Notes: generated by a model from the sequence alone, not told the origin. Numbered from the stretch's first letter, positions 36,355-45,390 are shown. The stretch is 64,000 bases of DNA from Streptomyces sp. YPW6 (GCF_018866325.1 NZ_CP076457.1:6235001-6299000); one strand, 5' to 3'. Numbers and translations: made by a program.

Positions 36355-36390
36355 GGAGCGGAGCGCGGCTCTTCCGCTGAGCTCCGCTCC
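36355..36390 (+). terminator. Hairpin after the acidic hypothetical gene
   Basis: ggagcggagc (36355-36364) pairs exactly with gctccgctcc (36381-36390), and an inner gcgg/ccgc can extend it. It begins 9 bases after the stop codon. Confidence 0.8.
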
Positions 36391-36400
36391 TGCCGACGGA

Positions 36401-36460
36401 CACCGGCGGAGACCGGTGGGGACCGGCGGAGACCGGTGGGGACCGGTGGGGACCGGCGCA
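36401..36460. repeat. Six tandem 10-bp repeats
   Basis: Units of the form (g/c)accgg(c/t)g(g/c)(a/g) are repeated six times without gaps, alternating gaccggcgga and gaccggtggg. They occupy the 318-base gene-free region 36347-36664 that also holds the terminator above. Otherwise I see only the likely promoter of the 36665 gene in this gap. Confidence 0.85.
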
Positions 36461-36664
36461 GGACACCGGAGTACGGCGGAGGACGGCGGTGGACCCGCCA
36501 CACGTTCGGGGTGCTTTTCCGGTGCCCATTCCCGTGTGGATCCGCCGCCGGACGCCGGGAAAGCCCAGACCGGGGCCGGTGGGCGCGGGTCACGAATCCG
36601 GTACGTCTGGGGGCCGAGCGGCAGAGGGGCATGGCGTCGGGCCTTCACAAGGCGCATACTCGAC

Positions 36665-36898
36665 ATGATGAAACAGTCAGCCGGTTCCCGGCGTCACCTG
36701 CCGTCCAGTCCCTTCAACCGCCCGGCCCAGGAGGCCCCACCGGTCGAATGCTTCGATGTCGGTGACAGGGTTTCGCACGACCAGTTCGGACTCGGCAGGA
36801 TTCTTGCTGTCGAGGGCGACAACGACGCGGTCCTCATCGACTTCTCGGGGCGCCAGGGAAGGATCCTGAGCCCCTACTCCAAGCTGACCAAGCTCTGA
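36665..36898 (+). CDS. Small Tudor/CarD-like domain protein
   Basis: 77 residues. A flexible N-terminus (30 residues) precedes a small beta-barrel: CFDVGDRVSHDQFGLGRIL, then DNDAVLIDFSGRQGRIL. It resembles the Tudor-like C-terminal domains of UvrD/PcrA and the RNA polymerase-binding domain of CarD. ATG ATG at 36665/36668 gives two possible starts. Such proteins could bind a helicase partner or RNA polymerase. It ends just before a strong bidirectional hairpin. Confidence 0.78.
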   Translation: MMKQSAGSRRHLPSSPFNRPAQEAPPVECFDVGDRVSHDQFGLGRILAVEGDNDAVLIDFSGRQGRILSPYSKLTKL

Positions 36899-36917
36899 GG
36901 CGCCCGGCTTCGCCGTA

Positions 36918-36956
36918 TCCGGGGCACCTGGACCCGACCGGTCCAGGTGCCCCGGA
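36918..36956. terminator. Bidirectional 17-bp hairpin
   Basis: tccggggcacctggacc (36918-36934) pairs exactly with ggtccaggtgccccgga (36940-36956) over 5 bases, between convergent genes (Tudor-like and TerD). Confidence 0.9.
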
Positions 36957-36961
36957 CGCGT

Positions 36962-38173
36962 CTAGAGCGCCTTGGCCGCGGGCTTCACCATGCCCCGCAC
37001 GGTGCGCGACTTCACGAACTCGCCCATCGCGGTCATCTCCCACTCGCCGGTGAACTGCTTGATGAGCTTGGCCATCATCACCCCGGTCTGCGGCTCGGCG
37101 CCGGTGAGGTCGAAGCGGACCAGCTCCTCGCCGGAGGCGTCGTCGATCAGCCGGCAGTAGGCTTTGGCGACCTCGTTGAACTTCTGGCCGGTGAACGAGT
37201 TCACCGTGAAGACGAGGCCGGTCGCCTCGGCGGGGATCCGACCCAGGTCCACGACGATCGTCTCGTCGTCGCCCGCGCCCTCACCGGTGAGGTTGTCGCC
37301 GGAGTGCTTGATCGCCCCGTTGAGGATGGTCAGCTTGCCGAAGTAGCAGCTGTCCAGGTGGTTGCGGTTGGGGCCGTAGGCGATCACCGACGCGTCCAGG
37401 TCGATGTCCTTGCCGCGGAACGCGGGCTCCCAGCCCAGCCCCATCCGGACCCGGGAGAGCAGCGGCGCGCCGCCCTTCACGAGGGACACGGTCTGGTTCT
37501 TCTGGAGGCTGACCCGGCCCTTGTCCAGGTTGATCTTGCCGGATCCCGCGGCCGGCGCCGCCGGGGCGGGCGGCGCGATCCTGGGGTCGACGGGGGCGGC
37601 GACCGGGGCGGGCGGCTGGGCGGCGACCGGCGCGGGGGCCGCCGGAACCGCCTGGGCGACCGGGGCCGCCGGCTCCTCGACCGAGACGCCGAAATCGGTG
37701 GCGATCCCGGCCAGCCCGTTCGCGTACCCCTGGCCGACCGCGCGGGCCTTCCAGGCGCCGTTGCGCAGGTAGATCTCGATGACCACGAGCGCCGTCTCGG
37801 CGCCCAGCCGCGGCGGGGTGAACGTGGCGATCGCGCTGCCGTCGTCCGCGTTGCGCACGGTGGCGGTGGGCTCGATGCCCTGGAAGGTCTGGCCCGCGGC
37901 GTCCGGGCTCGCGGTGACGACGATCTTCTCGATGCCCGGCGGGACGGCGGTGGTGTCCACCACGATCGCGTCGGGTGCCGAGCCCCCGCCGGCGCGGTAG
38001 GTCACGCCGGGGCCCGAGGGCTGGTTGTAGAAGATGAAGTCGTCGTCGGAGCGCACCTTGCCGTCGGCGGTGAGCAGCAGGCCCGAGACGTCGAGCCGCA
38101 CCGGAGCGGCGACGTCCACCGCCACGCGGGCGGCGGAGAGGGGAATGTTCGAGCCGGGGGTCATTGCGGTCAT
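36962..38173 (-). CDS. Protein with two TerD domains
   Basis: 403 residues. The N-terminal TerD domain (about 1-170) has the DDDFIFYNQPSGP and GAETALVVIEIYLRNGAWKA blocks. A Pro/Ala linker (170-215) follows. A second, diverged TerD domain (215-403) starts INLDKGRVSLQKNQTVSLVK and contains MGLGWEPAFRGKDIDLDAS and FTGEWEMTAMGEFVKS. TerD domains bind calcium and are linked to tellurite resistance and stress or development in Streptomyces. The double form is common in the genus. No other ter genes are adjacent. Confidence 0.9.
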   Translation of the reverse strand: MTAMTPGSNIPLSAARVAVDVAAPVRLDVSGLLLTADGKVRSDDDFIFYNQPSGPGVTYRAGGGSAPDAIVVDTTAVPPGIEKIVVTASPDAAGQTFQGIEPTATVRNADDGSAIATFTPPRLGAETALVVIEIYLRNGAWKARAVGQGYANGLAGIATDFGVSVEEPAAPVAQAVPAAPAPVAAQPPAPVAAPVDPRIAPPAPAAPAAGSGKINLDKGRVSLQKNQTVSLVKGGAPLLSRVRMGLGWEPAFRGKDIDLDASVIAYGPNRNHLDSCYFGKLTILNGAIKHSGDNLTGEGAGDDETIVVDLGRIPAEATGLVFTVNSFTGQKFNEVAKAYCRLIDDASGEELVRFDLTGAEPQTGVMMAKLIKQFTGEWEMTAMGEFVKSRTVRGMVKPAAKAL

Positions 38174-38248
38174 GCACGGGGTAACGAACGACCCGGCTTT
38201 GCCGTTCCCTTACCTTTGCCCCTCGTCCACCAGATGCTTTTCGGCCGT

Positions 38249-38310
38249 CGGTACGGCCCCGGAATGGACCCGGTACGGCTCCGGAATGGACCCGGTACGG
38301 CCCCCGGAAC
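38249..38310. repeat. 22-bp direct repeat, nearly three copies
   Basis: cggtacggccccggaatgga plus cc at 38249-38270 is repeated with one change at 38271-38292 and in truncated form at 38293-38310. It lies in the upstream region of the TerD gene and just before the next gene's stop, so it could be a spacer duplication. Confidence 0.85.
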
Positions 38311-38333
38311 AGCCGGACAGGCGCGGAACGGGC

Positions 38334-38555
38334 TCAGCGGCGGTTGCGCGGGTGGTTGCGGGCCGTGCGCTCGTTGCCGTGCTTGTACGCGCCCGTCCAG
38401 CGCGCCATCACCAGCTGCGCGTCACCCTCCTCCACCTCCGCCAGGAACTTCTCCGCCCGGCCGCCGCGCAGCGTGCCCGCGGGCCTGCCGTGGTGGGTGA
38501 TGGTGACACTCTGGTCGCCCTGCTGCTCGTACTGGAATCCGGAAGGTCTCGACAT
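38334..38555 (-). CDS. Small conserved hypothetical protein, 73 residues
   Basis: ATG 38555 (MSRPSGFQYEQQGDQSVTIT). The protein is hydrophilic, with HHGRPAGTLRGGRAEKFLAE and VMARWTGAYKHGNERTARNH. The basic C-terminus may bind nucleic acid. The upstream extension in the same frame is repeat-coded (GRRDDGRRDD) and is rejected as coding. I recognise it only as a small protein conserved in Streptomyces. Confidence 0.75.
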   Translation of the reverse strand: MSRPSGFQYEQQGDQSVTITHHGRPAGTLRGGRAEKFLAEVEEGDAQLVMARWTGAYKHGNERTARNHPRNRR

Positions 38556-38827
38556 GGCCGTATCTTGCCCGTCCGCGGACGCCCGCGTCGCCCGGATTTC
38601 CGTCGTCCCCGCCCTCTGTCCGTCGTCTCTCCGTCCGTCGTCTCTCCGTCCGTCGTCCTCGTCGCCGCTTCCGGGCGGCTCACGGCCGGAAGCGGCGGGT
38701 CCGTCACGAAAGGGCCGCCCACGCGGGACCCGCCTCCGCCCGGAGCCGGAGGCAGCCGTGGCCGCGCTGCATCGCCCGGACGGCCGACCGCACGCCCGCT
38801 CGGCGGGTGCGACCGGGCCCCGTCCTC
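38556..38827. other. Gene-free stretch with a 15-bp repeat
   Basis: About 270 bases between two minus-strand genes. At 38620-38660 a unit beginning ccgtcgtctctccgt occurs 2.7 times. No terminator for the MFS gene is obvious. The promoter of the 73-residue gene should lie at the low-coordinate end. Confidence 0.5.
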
Positions 38828-40156
38828 TCACGGTCGGGGTGAGGCGGGGGAGTCACGGGGCCGTCGCGCGCCCGCCGCCAGGACCACCGCGGCTGCCGCC
38901 GCCCCGGCTCCGGCCGCCGCCGTCAGCACCCGCACGTCCACCACCGCGACGAGCCCCGCCCCCAGGAACAGGGCCACCGCGTTGGGCGCCGTCATCAGGG
39001 AGCCCGCCGTGGCCGCCGTACGTCCCAGGACCGCGTCCGGCGTCTCCCGCTGCACCGCCGTCATCGCCGCGATCAGCACACACGGCAGACCGAACCCGAT
39101 CGCCGTGCTCGCCCCCAGGGCCACCGCGTCCGACGGCACCGTCCGCGCCCCCGCCCCCAGCGCGAACAACAGGATCCCGCCGGCCGCGAACACCCGCTCC
39201 GGCAGTCGGCGCAGCAGCGTCCCCGCCAGGAGCCCCACCGTCACGGAACCCGCGCCCTGCACCGCGTACAGCACCCCCGCGTACGCCGGGGTGCGGTCGA
39301 GCACCTCGTCGACGTACGCGAAGGTCAGTGCCCCGTTCACCCCCGCCGACAGCATCGTCGCCGCACCCGCCGTCACCAGCGGGCGCAGGACGGCCGAGCC
39401 GCGGATCCGCCGCAGCCCGGCGGCGAGTTCGTCGCGCCAGGAAGCAGCCGGGGCCGGGCGCCCCTGGAGGGCAGGCGCCGACTCCGCGCACGGGGCCGAG
39501 TCCGCCCCAGGGGCCGGCTCCGGGCCCGGGGGAGACTCCGGCCCCCGGGCCGAGTGCCGGTCCGGGGGCCGGGGCGCTTCTCCTTTCGGCAGCCGGGCGA
39601 AGATCAGGGCGGCCAGCGCGCAGGTCGCCGCCGCCGACAGCGCCACGGCCGGGCCGCCGAACCGGACGTACAGCCCCGCGCCCGCCAGCGGGGCGACCAG
39701 CTTCATGCCCTCGTTGGCTGTCATCCGCAGCCCGTTGAAATCCGCCAGCAGCGAGGCGGGCACGGTCCCCGCGACGAGCGCCGACTCCGCCGCGCCGAGC
39801 AGGACGCCGATCGCCCCGTGGAGCACCAGCACCGCGAAGAGCAGCCGGAGGGCGTGGACCGATCCCACCAGCACCAGGGGGACCAGCAGACAGGCCATCA
39901 CCAGATTGCCCCGCACCAGCAAGGTCCTCCGGTCCATCCGGTCCGCGAGCGCACCGAGCGCCGGACCGGCCAGCACCGGAGCCCACATCGCGCCCACCGT
40001 CAGCGCCGCCAGACTGTCCGACCCGGTCAGCGACTTGACCCAGATTCCCGCCGTGAGCCACATCGCCGACGTACCGAAACCGGAGACCACCACCCCCGCC
40101 AGACAGCGCCCCGCCGTCCGGTCCCGCAGGACCCCCACCACCGCCGAACCGCCCAT
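38828..40156 (-). CDS. MFS efflux transporter
   Basis: 442 residues from ATG 40156, chosen for its GGAGGGGG site. There are about 12 membrane helices. The loop 2-3 motif reads GALADRMDRRTLLVRGN near residue 62. A long acidic, Pro-rich central loop (about 205-250, ARGPESPPGPEPAPGAD) separates the halves. FNGLRMTANEGMKLVAPLAG is typical of the macrolide-efflux (MefA-like) subgroup. Substrate unknown. Confidence 0.87.
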   Translation of the reverse strand: MGGSAVVGVLRDRTAGRCLAGVVVSGFGTSAMWLTAGIWVKSLTGSDSLAALTVGAMWAPVLAGPALGALADRMDRRTLLVRGNLVMACLLVPLVLVGSVHALRLLFAVLVLHGAIGVLLGAAESALVAGTVPASLLADFNGLRMTANEGMKLVAPLAGAGLYVRFGGPAVALSAAATCALAALIFARLPKGEAPRPPDRHSARGPESPPGPEPAPGADSAPCAESAPALQGRPAPAASWRDELAAGLRRIRGSAVLRPLVTAGAATMLSAGVNGALTFAYVDEVLDRTPAYAGVLYAVQGAGSVTVGLLAGTLLRRLPERVFAAGGILLFALGAGARTVPSDAVALGASTAIGFGLPCVLIAAMTAVQRETPDAVLGRTAATAGSLMTAPNAVALFLGAGLVAVVDVRVLTAAAGAGAAAAAVVLAAGARRPRDSPASPRP

Positions 40157-40358
40157 GCCGCCCCCTCCACTCCACGCTCCGTGTCCGCGCCGTGTGCGGC
40201 TCATGATGGGGAGTAAGGCAGTCCGGCGGCATCGGGCGGATGCCCTAGTCAGGGCCTGTCGGCACGGGGGCGCCCGTCGGCGCGATGGGCCCCGGGGCCG
40301 TCCGGGGAGCCGATTCAGCCCGTGGCGACCCCGCTTCCGTGGGCTCCGGGGGGCCCGC

Positions 40359-41810
40359 TCACCGCTCCAGCGCCGCCTTCATCATCTTCTGTGCGACCGG
40401 CGCGGCCAGACCGTTGCCGCTGACCTCGGAGCGCGCCGAGCCGGAGTCCTCGACGATCACCGCGACCGCGACCTCCTTGCCGCTGCTGTCGTCCTTCGCG
40501 TACGAGGTGAACCAGGCGTAGGGGGTGTTGCTGTTGTCCACGCCGTTCTGCGCGGTGCCCGTCTTGCCGCCGACCTCGGCCCCGGCGATCCTGGCGTTGG
40601 TGCCGGTGCCCTCCTCGACCACGGTCACCATCGCGCTGCGGAGCTGCTCGGCGGTCTTCTCCTCCACCACGCGCCTGGTGTCGCCGTCCTTGGTCTCCTC
40701 CAGCACCGTGCCGTCCCCGTCGGTCACCGACGCGACCATGTGCGGCGCCGCCAGCTCGCCGCCGTTGGCCAGGGCCGAGCTGACCATCGCCATCTGGAGC
40801 GGGGTCGCGGTGACCTCGAACTGGCCGATCCCGGTCAGCGCCGTCTGCGCCTCGTCCATGTCCGTCGGATACACGCTCTTCGCCGCCCGCACCGGCACGT
40901 CCAGCTTCTCGGTGTCGAACCCGAACGCGTCCGCCATCTCCTTGACCCTGTCCTGGCCGAGATCGGCCGCCGCCTTCGCGAAGACGTTGTTGCAGGAGTA
41001 CTGGAGCGCGGTGCGCAGGGTCGCGTTCTCGCAGGGGGCGGACGTGTTCTCGTTGCGCAGGACGGTGCTGGTGCCGGGCAGCGTGTACGGGTCGGGGCTG
41101 TCGGTGCGCTCGTCGACCGAGCCGTAGAGCCCGTTCTCCAGCGCGGCCGCGGCGACCACCAGCTTGAACGTGGACCCCGGCGCCAGCGGTTGCCGCAGCG
41201 CCCGGTTGACCAGCGGCTTGTCCGGATCGTCCAGCAGCTCGCGCCAGGCGTCGCCGTCCGTCGTCCCGCTGATCTTCGAGGGGTCGTACGAGGGGGTAGA
41301 CACCATGCCGAGGATCCGGCCGGTCTCCGGGTCGATCGCCACCGCCGCGCCCTTGTCGTCGCCGAGCGCCTCGTACGCCGCCTTCTGGACCCCCGGGTCG
41401 ATGGTGGTGAGGACGTTGCCCGGCTTCGCCTGCCCGCCGGTGATCAGGTCCTTCGGGTTCTTCAGCCGGTCGTCCGTGCCGTCCAGGATGCCGCTGTGGA
41501 TGCCTTCGAGCTGGGTCGCCCCGTACGCCTGCGAGCTGTAGCCGGTGACGGCCGCGTACAGCTCGCCCTGGGTGTACGTGCGCTGGTAACGGAGGTCGCC
41601 GCCACTGGTCCCCTTCGATCCGGTGACCGGTGCACCGGCCACGATGATGTCCCCGAGCGGCTGCGCGTACTGCGCGATCGTGTTCCGCCGGTTGTGCTCG
41701 TCGTCTGCGAGCGCCTTGGCCTGGTAACCCTGCACCCAGGTCGCCCGCATCAGCAGGGCGAGCACCATGAGCAGGCAGAAGACCGAAGCGCGCCTGATGG
41801 TCTTGTTCAT
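40359..41810 (-). CDS. Class B penicillin-binding protein (PbpA/PBP2-like)
   Basis: 483 residues from ATG 41810. One N-terminal membrane helix (residues 8-24) anchors it. A short dimerisation region follows, then the transpeptidase domain with all three motifs: STFK (S213, K216), SCN (S272-N274) and KTGT (K416-T419). It has no glycosyltransferase domain. It should cross-link peptidoglycan with a SEDS partner, but no rodA/ftsW gene lies nearby. Streptomyces have several paralogues and I do not assign a number. Confidence 0.93.
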   Translation of the reverse strand: MNKTIRRASVFCLLMVLALLMRATWVQGYQAKALADDEHNRRNTIAQYAQPLGDIIVAGAPVTGSKGTSGGDLRYQRTYTQGELYAAVTGYSSQAYGATQLEGIHSGILDGTDDRLKNPKDLITGGQAKPGNVLTTIDPGVQKAAYEALGDDKGAAVAIDPETGRILGMVSTPSYDPSKISGTTDGDAWRELLDDPDKPLVNRALRQPLAPGSTFKLVVAAAALENGLYGSVDERTDSPDPYTLPGTSTVLRNENTSAPCENATLRTALQYSCNNVFAKAAADLGQDRVKEMADAFGFDTEKLDVPVRAAKSVYPTDMDEAQTALTGIGQFEVTATPLQMAMVSSALANGGELAAPHMVASVTDGDGTVLEETKDGDTRRVVEEKTAEQLRSAMVTVVEEGTGTNARIAGAEVGGKTGTAQNGVDNSNTPYAWFTSYAKDDSSGKEVAVAVIVEDSGSARSEVSGNGLAAPVAQKMMKAALER

Positions 41811-41901
41811 CCCGCTCAAGGGACGAGCAGGCTGGTTCCGGTCGTTCCCTTCCGTGCCCCTTCTCACCGTTTTCTCACCCGGCCCGCCCCCGCCGCGGCG
41901 C

Positions 41902-42063
41902 TCAGCCCGGGGTGATGAACCCGGACTCGTAGGCCGCGATGACCGCCTGGGTCCGGTACCGCGCACCGGTCTTCGCGAGGACCGCCGCCACCTGCGTCTT
42001 CGCCGTCGCCGGGCCCACCGAGAGCCGGTCCGCGACCTCCGCGTCGGCCAGCCCCGCCGCCAT
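41902..42063 (-). pseudogene. Remnant of a LuxR-type response regulator C-terminus
   Basis: 53 residues (AAGLADAEVADRLSVGPATA and KTQVAAVLAKTGARYRTQAV) match the last three helices of a LuxR/NarL DNA-binding domain, ending AAYESGFITPG. The receiver domain and the first helices are absent, and there is no plausible start. It abuts a different gene fragment. Confidence 0.75.
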
Positions 42064-42077
42064 CGGCCGCAGCCCGG

Positions 42078-42350
42078 ACCGGCGGTCGCACCGGTGGCCC
42101 GCAGCAGGTGGGTGACGCCGGGGACCAGGGCCGCCGACGCGGCGGCGACGGCCGTCGCGCGCAGGGCGGGCGTGGTCGGGCTCTCCGGCAGGTCCCGCAG
42201 CCGTGCCCGCCACGGACGGCCCCAGCGCTCCCTGGCGTACAGCGCGAAGGGGGTGCCGAGGGCGAGGCCCTGGACGATGAAGCCGCCGCAGACGAGTCGA
42301 CGACCCAGGGATCGAGCGGAAGAGACGCGTCCGGCGGTACCGCGCGGTCC
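42078..42350 (-). pseudogene. Remnant of a membrane protein gene
   Basis: Directly downstream of, and in the same frame as, the stop codon of the GNAT gene. The sequence reads RLVCGGFIVQGLALGTPFAL, YARERWGRPWRARLRDLPES and AASAALVPGVTHLLRATGAT. It looks like two helices of a small integral membrane protein with no start codon and no natural end, joined to the LuxR remnant. It points to a deletion that fused two truncated genes. Confidence 0.55.
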
Positions 42351-42830
42351 CTACGCGCGGAGGGTCACCAGCACCTCGTCGATCTCCTCGCCCCTGGCCC
42401 GGGCGAACCCCCGGTCCGCGCCGGTCACCACGAAGCCGCACTTCTCCAGCACCCGGCGCGAGCCGAGGTTGTCGGCCGCCGCCCGTGCGTGCAGCGGGCG
42501 CGTCGGCGTCGCGTCGAGGAACGCCCGCAGCGCGGCCGTCGCCAGCCCGCGGCCCCAGTGCGCACGGTCGATCCAGTACGTCACCTGGCGGTCGCCGATC
42601 TCCCCGTACGCACCGACATGGCCCACCACGACGCCGTCGGCCACCGCCGTGCGCATCACCACCCCGCCGGACCCGGACCGGATCCGTGTCCAGCGGGCGT
42701 CGAACGCCGCGCGGTCGGTGGGGTCCTCGGCGGTGAACGCGGCGACCCGGGTCGCGTCCGGATCGCTCATCCAGGCGAAGAACAGCGGCAGGTCGGCGTC
42801 CTCCACCGCGCGCAGCGACATCTCGGCCAT
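42351..42830 (-). CDS. GNAT N-acetyltransferase
   Basis: 159 residues from ATG 42830, which overlaps the IclR stop by ATGA. It has the acetyl-CoA loop IDRAHWGRGLATAALRAFLD (Q/R-x-x-G-x-A pattern) near residue 90. Next is ADNLGSRRVLEKCGFVVTGA, typical of RimJ-like GNATs that acetylate N-termini or small molecules. It is coupled to the IclR gene. Confidence 0.9.
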   Translation of the reverse strand: MAEMSLRAVEDADLPLFFAWMSDPDATRVAAFTAEDPTDRAAFDARWTRIRSGSGGVVMRTAVADGVVVGHVGAYGEIGDRQVTYWIDRAHWGRGLATAALRAFLDATPTRPLHARAAADNLGSRRVLEKCGFVVTGADRGFARARGEEIDEVLVTLRA

Positions 42831-43600
42831 CACAGCCGCCGCGTCGCGAGGGCGAGCCGGTCCCGGGCGTCGAACAGGGCGTCCTTCACCGTCTGCTCGT
42901 GGCCCGTCGTGAGCCGGGCGACCGGCACCGAGCAGCTGATGGCGTCACGGGCGGGGGTCCGGTAGGGGATCGCGACCCCGAAACAGCGCAGGCCGAGGGT
43001 GTTCTCCTCGCGGTCCACCGCATAGCCCTGCTCGCGGACCAGCCGCAGTTCCCCGATGAGCTTCTCGCGGTCCGTGATGGTGTGCTCGGTCAGCGCGGGC
43101 AGCGTCTCGGGCAGCAGCGCGCGGACCTGCTCGTCGCTGTGGGTGGCGAGCAGCGCCTTGCCCAGCGAGGTGGAGTGCGCGGGCAGCCGGCGCCCGACCC
43201 GGGTGAAGGGGCGCAGGTAGTGCTGGGACTGCCGGGTCGCGAGGTAGACCACGTTCGTCCCGTCGAGGCGGGCCAGGTGGATGGTCTCCGTGGTGTCGTC
43301 GGACAGCCGGTCCAGCGTCGGCCGGGCGGCGGCCACGACCTCGTCGCCGTCGATGTACGAGGTGCCGACCAGCAGGGCGCGGACACCGATCCCGTACCGG
43401 GTGCCCGTCGCGTCCGTCTCGACCCAGCCCAGCTCCACCAGGGTGCGCAGCAGCATGTAGAGGCTGGACTTGGGGTAGCCGACCGCCTCCTGGACGGTGG
43501 CCAGCGTGTGCATGCCGGGCCGCCCCGCGAAGTATTCGAGGAGTTCCACGGTCCGTACCGCGGACTTGACCTGTGCCCCACCGGACTCGGCGACCGACAT
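42830..43600 (-). CDS. IclR family regulator
   Basis: 256 residues from ATG 43600 with GAAGGGGG upstream; a longer in-frame start is less likely. An N-terminal winged helix (VKSAVRTVELLEYFAGRPGM then SSLYMLLRTLVELGWVE) precedes an effector domain with TIHLARLDGTNVVYLA and HSTSLGKALLAT. It faces the ketoglutarate semialdehyde dehydrogenase gene, so it probably represses sugar-acid catabolism. Confidence 0.92.
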   Translation of the reverse strand: MSVAESGGAQVKSAVRTVELLEYFAGRPGMHTLATVQEAVGYPKSSLYMLLRTLVELGWVETDATGTRYGIGVRALLVGTSYIDGDEVVAAARPTLDRLSDDTTETIHLARLDGTNVVYLATRQSQHYLRPFTRVGRRLPAHSTSLGKALLATHSDEQVRALLPETLPALTEHTITDREKLIGELRLVREQGYAVDREENTLGLRCFGVAIPYRTPARDAISCSVPVARLTTGHEQTVKDALFDARDRLALATRRL

Positions 43601-43726
43601 CGCCCACGCCCCCTTCTTCTCCAGCTCATCAGCCTCCCGTCCGGGACGCCGTCCGAGAAGCCGCCACACGATTGCCAACACGGAACGCCCGGAAATAGAG
43701 TCCAGGGCATTCACGACCAGGAACTC

Positions 43727-43744
43727 TGTTCAGAATACCGAACA
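43727..43744. promoter_or_regulatory. IclR-type dyad TGTTC-N8-GAACA
   Basis: tgttc (43727-43731) and gaaca (43740-43744) form a dyad in the region between the divergent IclR and dehydrogenase genes. A second overlapping dyad, gaac-N3-gttc, starts at 43721. The rest of the 257-base gap (43601-43857) shows no other feature. Confidence 0.5.
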
Positions 43745-43857
43745 CCTGCTGAGACGCGGCCGCCGTCGGCCGGGCCGCCGGGGGACGGCGAGGGGCGGCG
43801 GCGGGACGGCGATCGGGGACCGGCCGGTGACCGGTCGCGCGACGGAAGGGAATCACG

Positions 43858-45381
43858 GTGAGCGCAGTACCAGTCTGGAGCGTCGACCCCCGAACGGGGA
43901 ACCCGCGCGAGCAGGTCGCCGTGGAGGCCACCGCCGAGGAGGTCGACCGCGCGGCCGGATCGGCCCACGCCGTGCGGGACGCCCTCGCCGACCGGGTGGC
44001 GCGGGCCGCGTTCCTGCGGACGGCGGCGCGGCTGCTGGAGGAGTCCGGCGCGCACATCATTGAGGCCGCCGACGCGGAGACCGCCCTCGGGCCCGCCCGG
44101 CTCACCGGCGAACTCGCGCGCACCGCAGCCCAGTTCAGGGCCTTCGCGGAGGTCGTCGACGAAGGCGACTACCTCGACATCCGCATCGACCACCCGGACG
44201 CCGCCCGGACCCCGCCCTGGCCCGACCTGCGCCGCTACAGGATCCCGCTCGGGGTCGTCGCCGTCTACGCGGCGAGCAACTTCCCGCTCGCCTTCTCCGT
44301 CCCCGGCGGCGACACCGCCAGCGCGCTCGCGGCCGGCTGCCCCGTCGTGGTCAAGGCGCACCCCGACCACCCGGCCACCTCCGAACTCTGCGCCTCGGTC
44401 CTGCGCCGCGCCGCCGCCCGCGCCGGGCTGCCCGAGGACGTCCTCACGGTGGTGCACGGGTTCGACGCGGGAGTCGAACTGATCCGCCACCCGCTGGTGA
44501 GCGCGGCGGGCTTCACCGGCTCCGTACGCGGCGGACGCGCCCTGTTCGACGCGGCGGCCGCCCGCCCCGTGCCCATCCCCTTCCACGGCGAACTCGGCTC
44601 CCTCAACCCGGTCGTCGTCACCGCGGCCGCCGCGGTGGCGCGCGCCGGGGAGATCGGCGCGGGCCTCGGCGGCTCGATGACGCTCGGGGTCGGCCAGTTC
44701 TGCACCAAGCCCGGCTTCGTGCTCGTCCCCGAGGGCGCGGCGGGCGACCAGCTCCTGAAGACCCTCACCGAGACGGTCAGCTCGACCGGTTCCGCCGTCC
44801 TGTTGGACCACCGCATGCGGGACGCCTTCGTCGCCGGGGTACGGGAGCGGGCCGCGCTGCCCGGTGTCGGCGCCCCGGTCACCCCCGGTGCGGCCGGCGA
44901 GCACACCGTCTCCGCCGGATTCCTCACCGTGCCCGCCGCCCGGCTCACCGCCGAGGGCCCGCACGACGCGCTGCTGGAGGAGTGCTTCGGCCCGGTCACG
45001 GTCATCGCCCGGTACGGCTCCACCGAGGAGGCCGCCGCCGTCCTCGCCCGACTGCCGGGGAACCTCACCGCCACCCTCCAGTGCGCCACCGACGAGGGCC
45101 GGGACCCCGACGCGGGGCAGCTGCTCGCGGCCCTCACCCCGCTCGCCGGACGCGTCCTCGTCAACAGCTGGCCGACCGGGGTCGCCGTCGCCCCCGCCCA
45201 GCACCACGGCGGCCCCTACCCGGCCACCACGTCCACCTCCACCTCGGTCGGCGCGACGGCGGTCGAACGCTGGCTGCGCCCGGTCACGTACCAGTCCACC
45301 CCCGAGTCCCTCCTCCCGGCCGAGCTGCGCGAGGACAACCCGCTCGGCCTGCCCCGCCGGGTCGACGGACGCCGCGCGTGA
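43858..45381 (+). CDS. Alpha-ketoglutaric semialdehyde dehydrogenase (NADP-dependent)
   Basis: 507 residues from GTG 43858. It is an aldehyde dehydrogenase of the KGSADH group, acting at the end of hexarate/pentose/hydroxyproline degradation. IPLGVVAVYAASNFPLAFSV is the N-terminal oxyanion-side motif, FTGSVRGGRALFD the NAD(P) loop and GELGSLNPVVV the catalytic Glu loop. The catalytic Cys lies in GVGQFCTKPGFVLV near residue 283. It reads divergently from the IclR gene. Confidence 0.9.
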   Translation: MSAVPVWSVDPRTGNPREQVAVEATAEEVDRAAGSAHAVRDALADRVARAAFLRTAARLLEESGAHIIEAADAETALGPARLTGELARTAAQFRAFAEVVDEGDYLDIRIDHPDAARTPPWPDLRRYRIPLGVVAVYAASNFPLAFSVPGGDTASALAAGCPVVVKAHPDHPATSELCASVLRRAAARAGLPEDVLTVVHGFDAGVELIRHPLVSAAGFTGSVRGGRALFDAAAARPVPIPFHGELGSLNPVVVTAAAAVARAGEIGAGLGGSMTLGVGQFCTKPGFVLVPEGAAGDQLLKTLTETVSSTGSAVLLDHRMRDAFVAGVRERAALPGVGAPVTPGAAGEHTVSAGFLTVPAARLTAEGPHDALLEECFGPVTVIARYGSTEEAAAVLARLPGNLTATLQCATDEGRDPDAGQLLAALTPLAGRVLVNSWPTGVAVAPAQHHGGPYPATTSTSTSVGATAVERWLRPVTYQSTPESLLPAELREDNPLGLPRRVDGRRA

Positions 45382-45390
45382 GCCCTCACC

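Noticed and set aside
36401-36460. CRISPR array
   Set aside because: Units are contiguous 10-mers without spacers, and no cas gene is present.
38034-41915. A 1293-codon plus-strand frame opposite the MFS and PBP genes
   Set aside because: Arg/Ala/Pro-rich low-complexity translation with no motif; the opposite strand holds two full-length genes with all family motifs.
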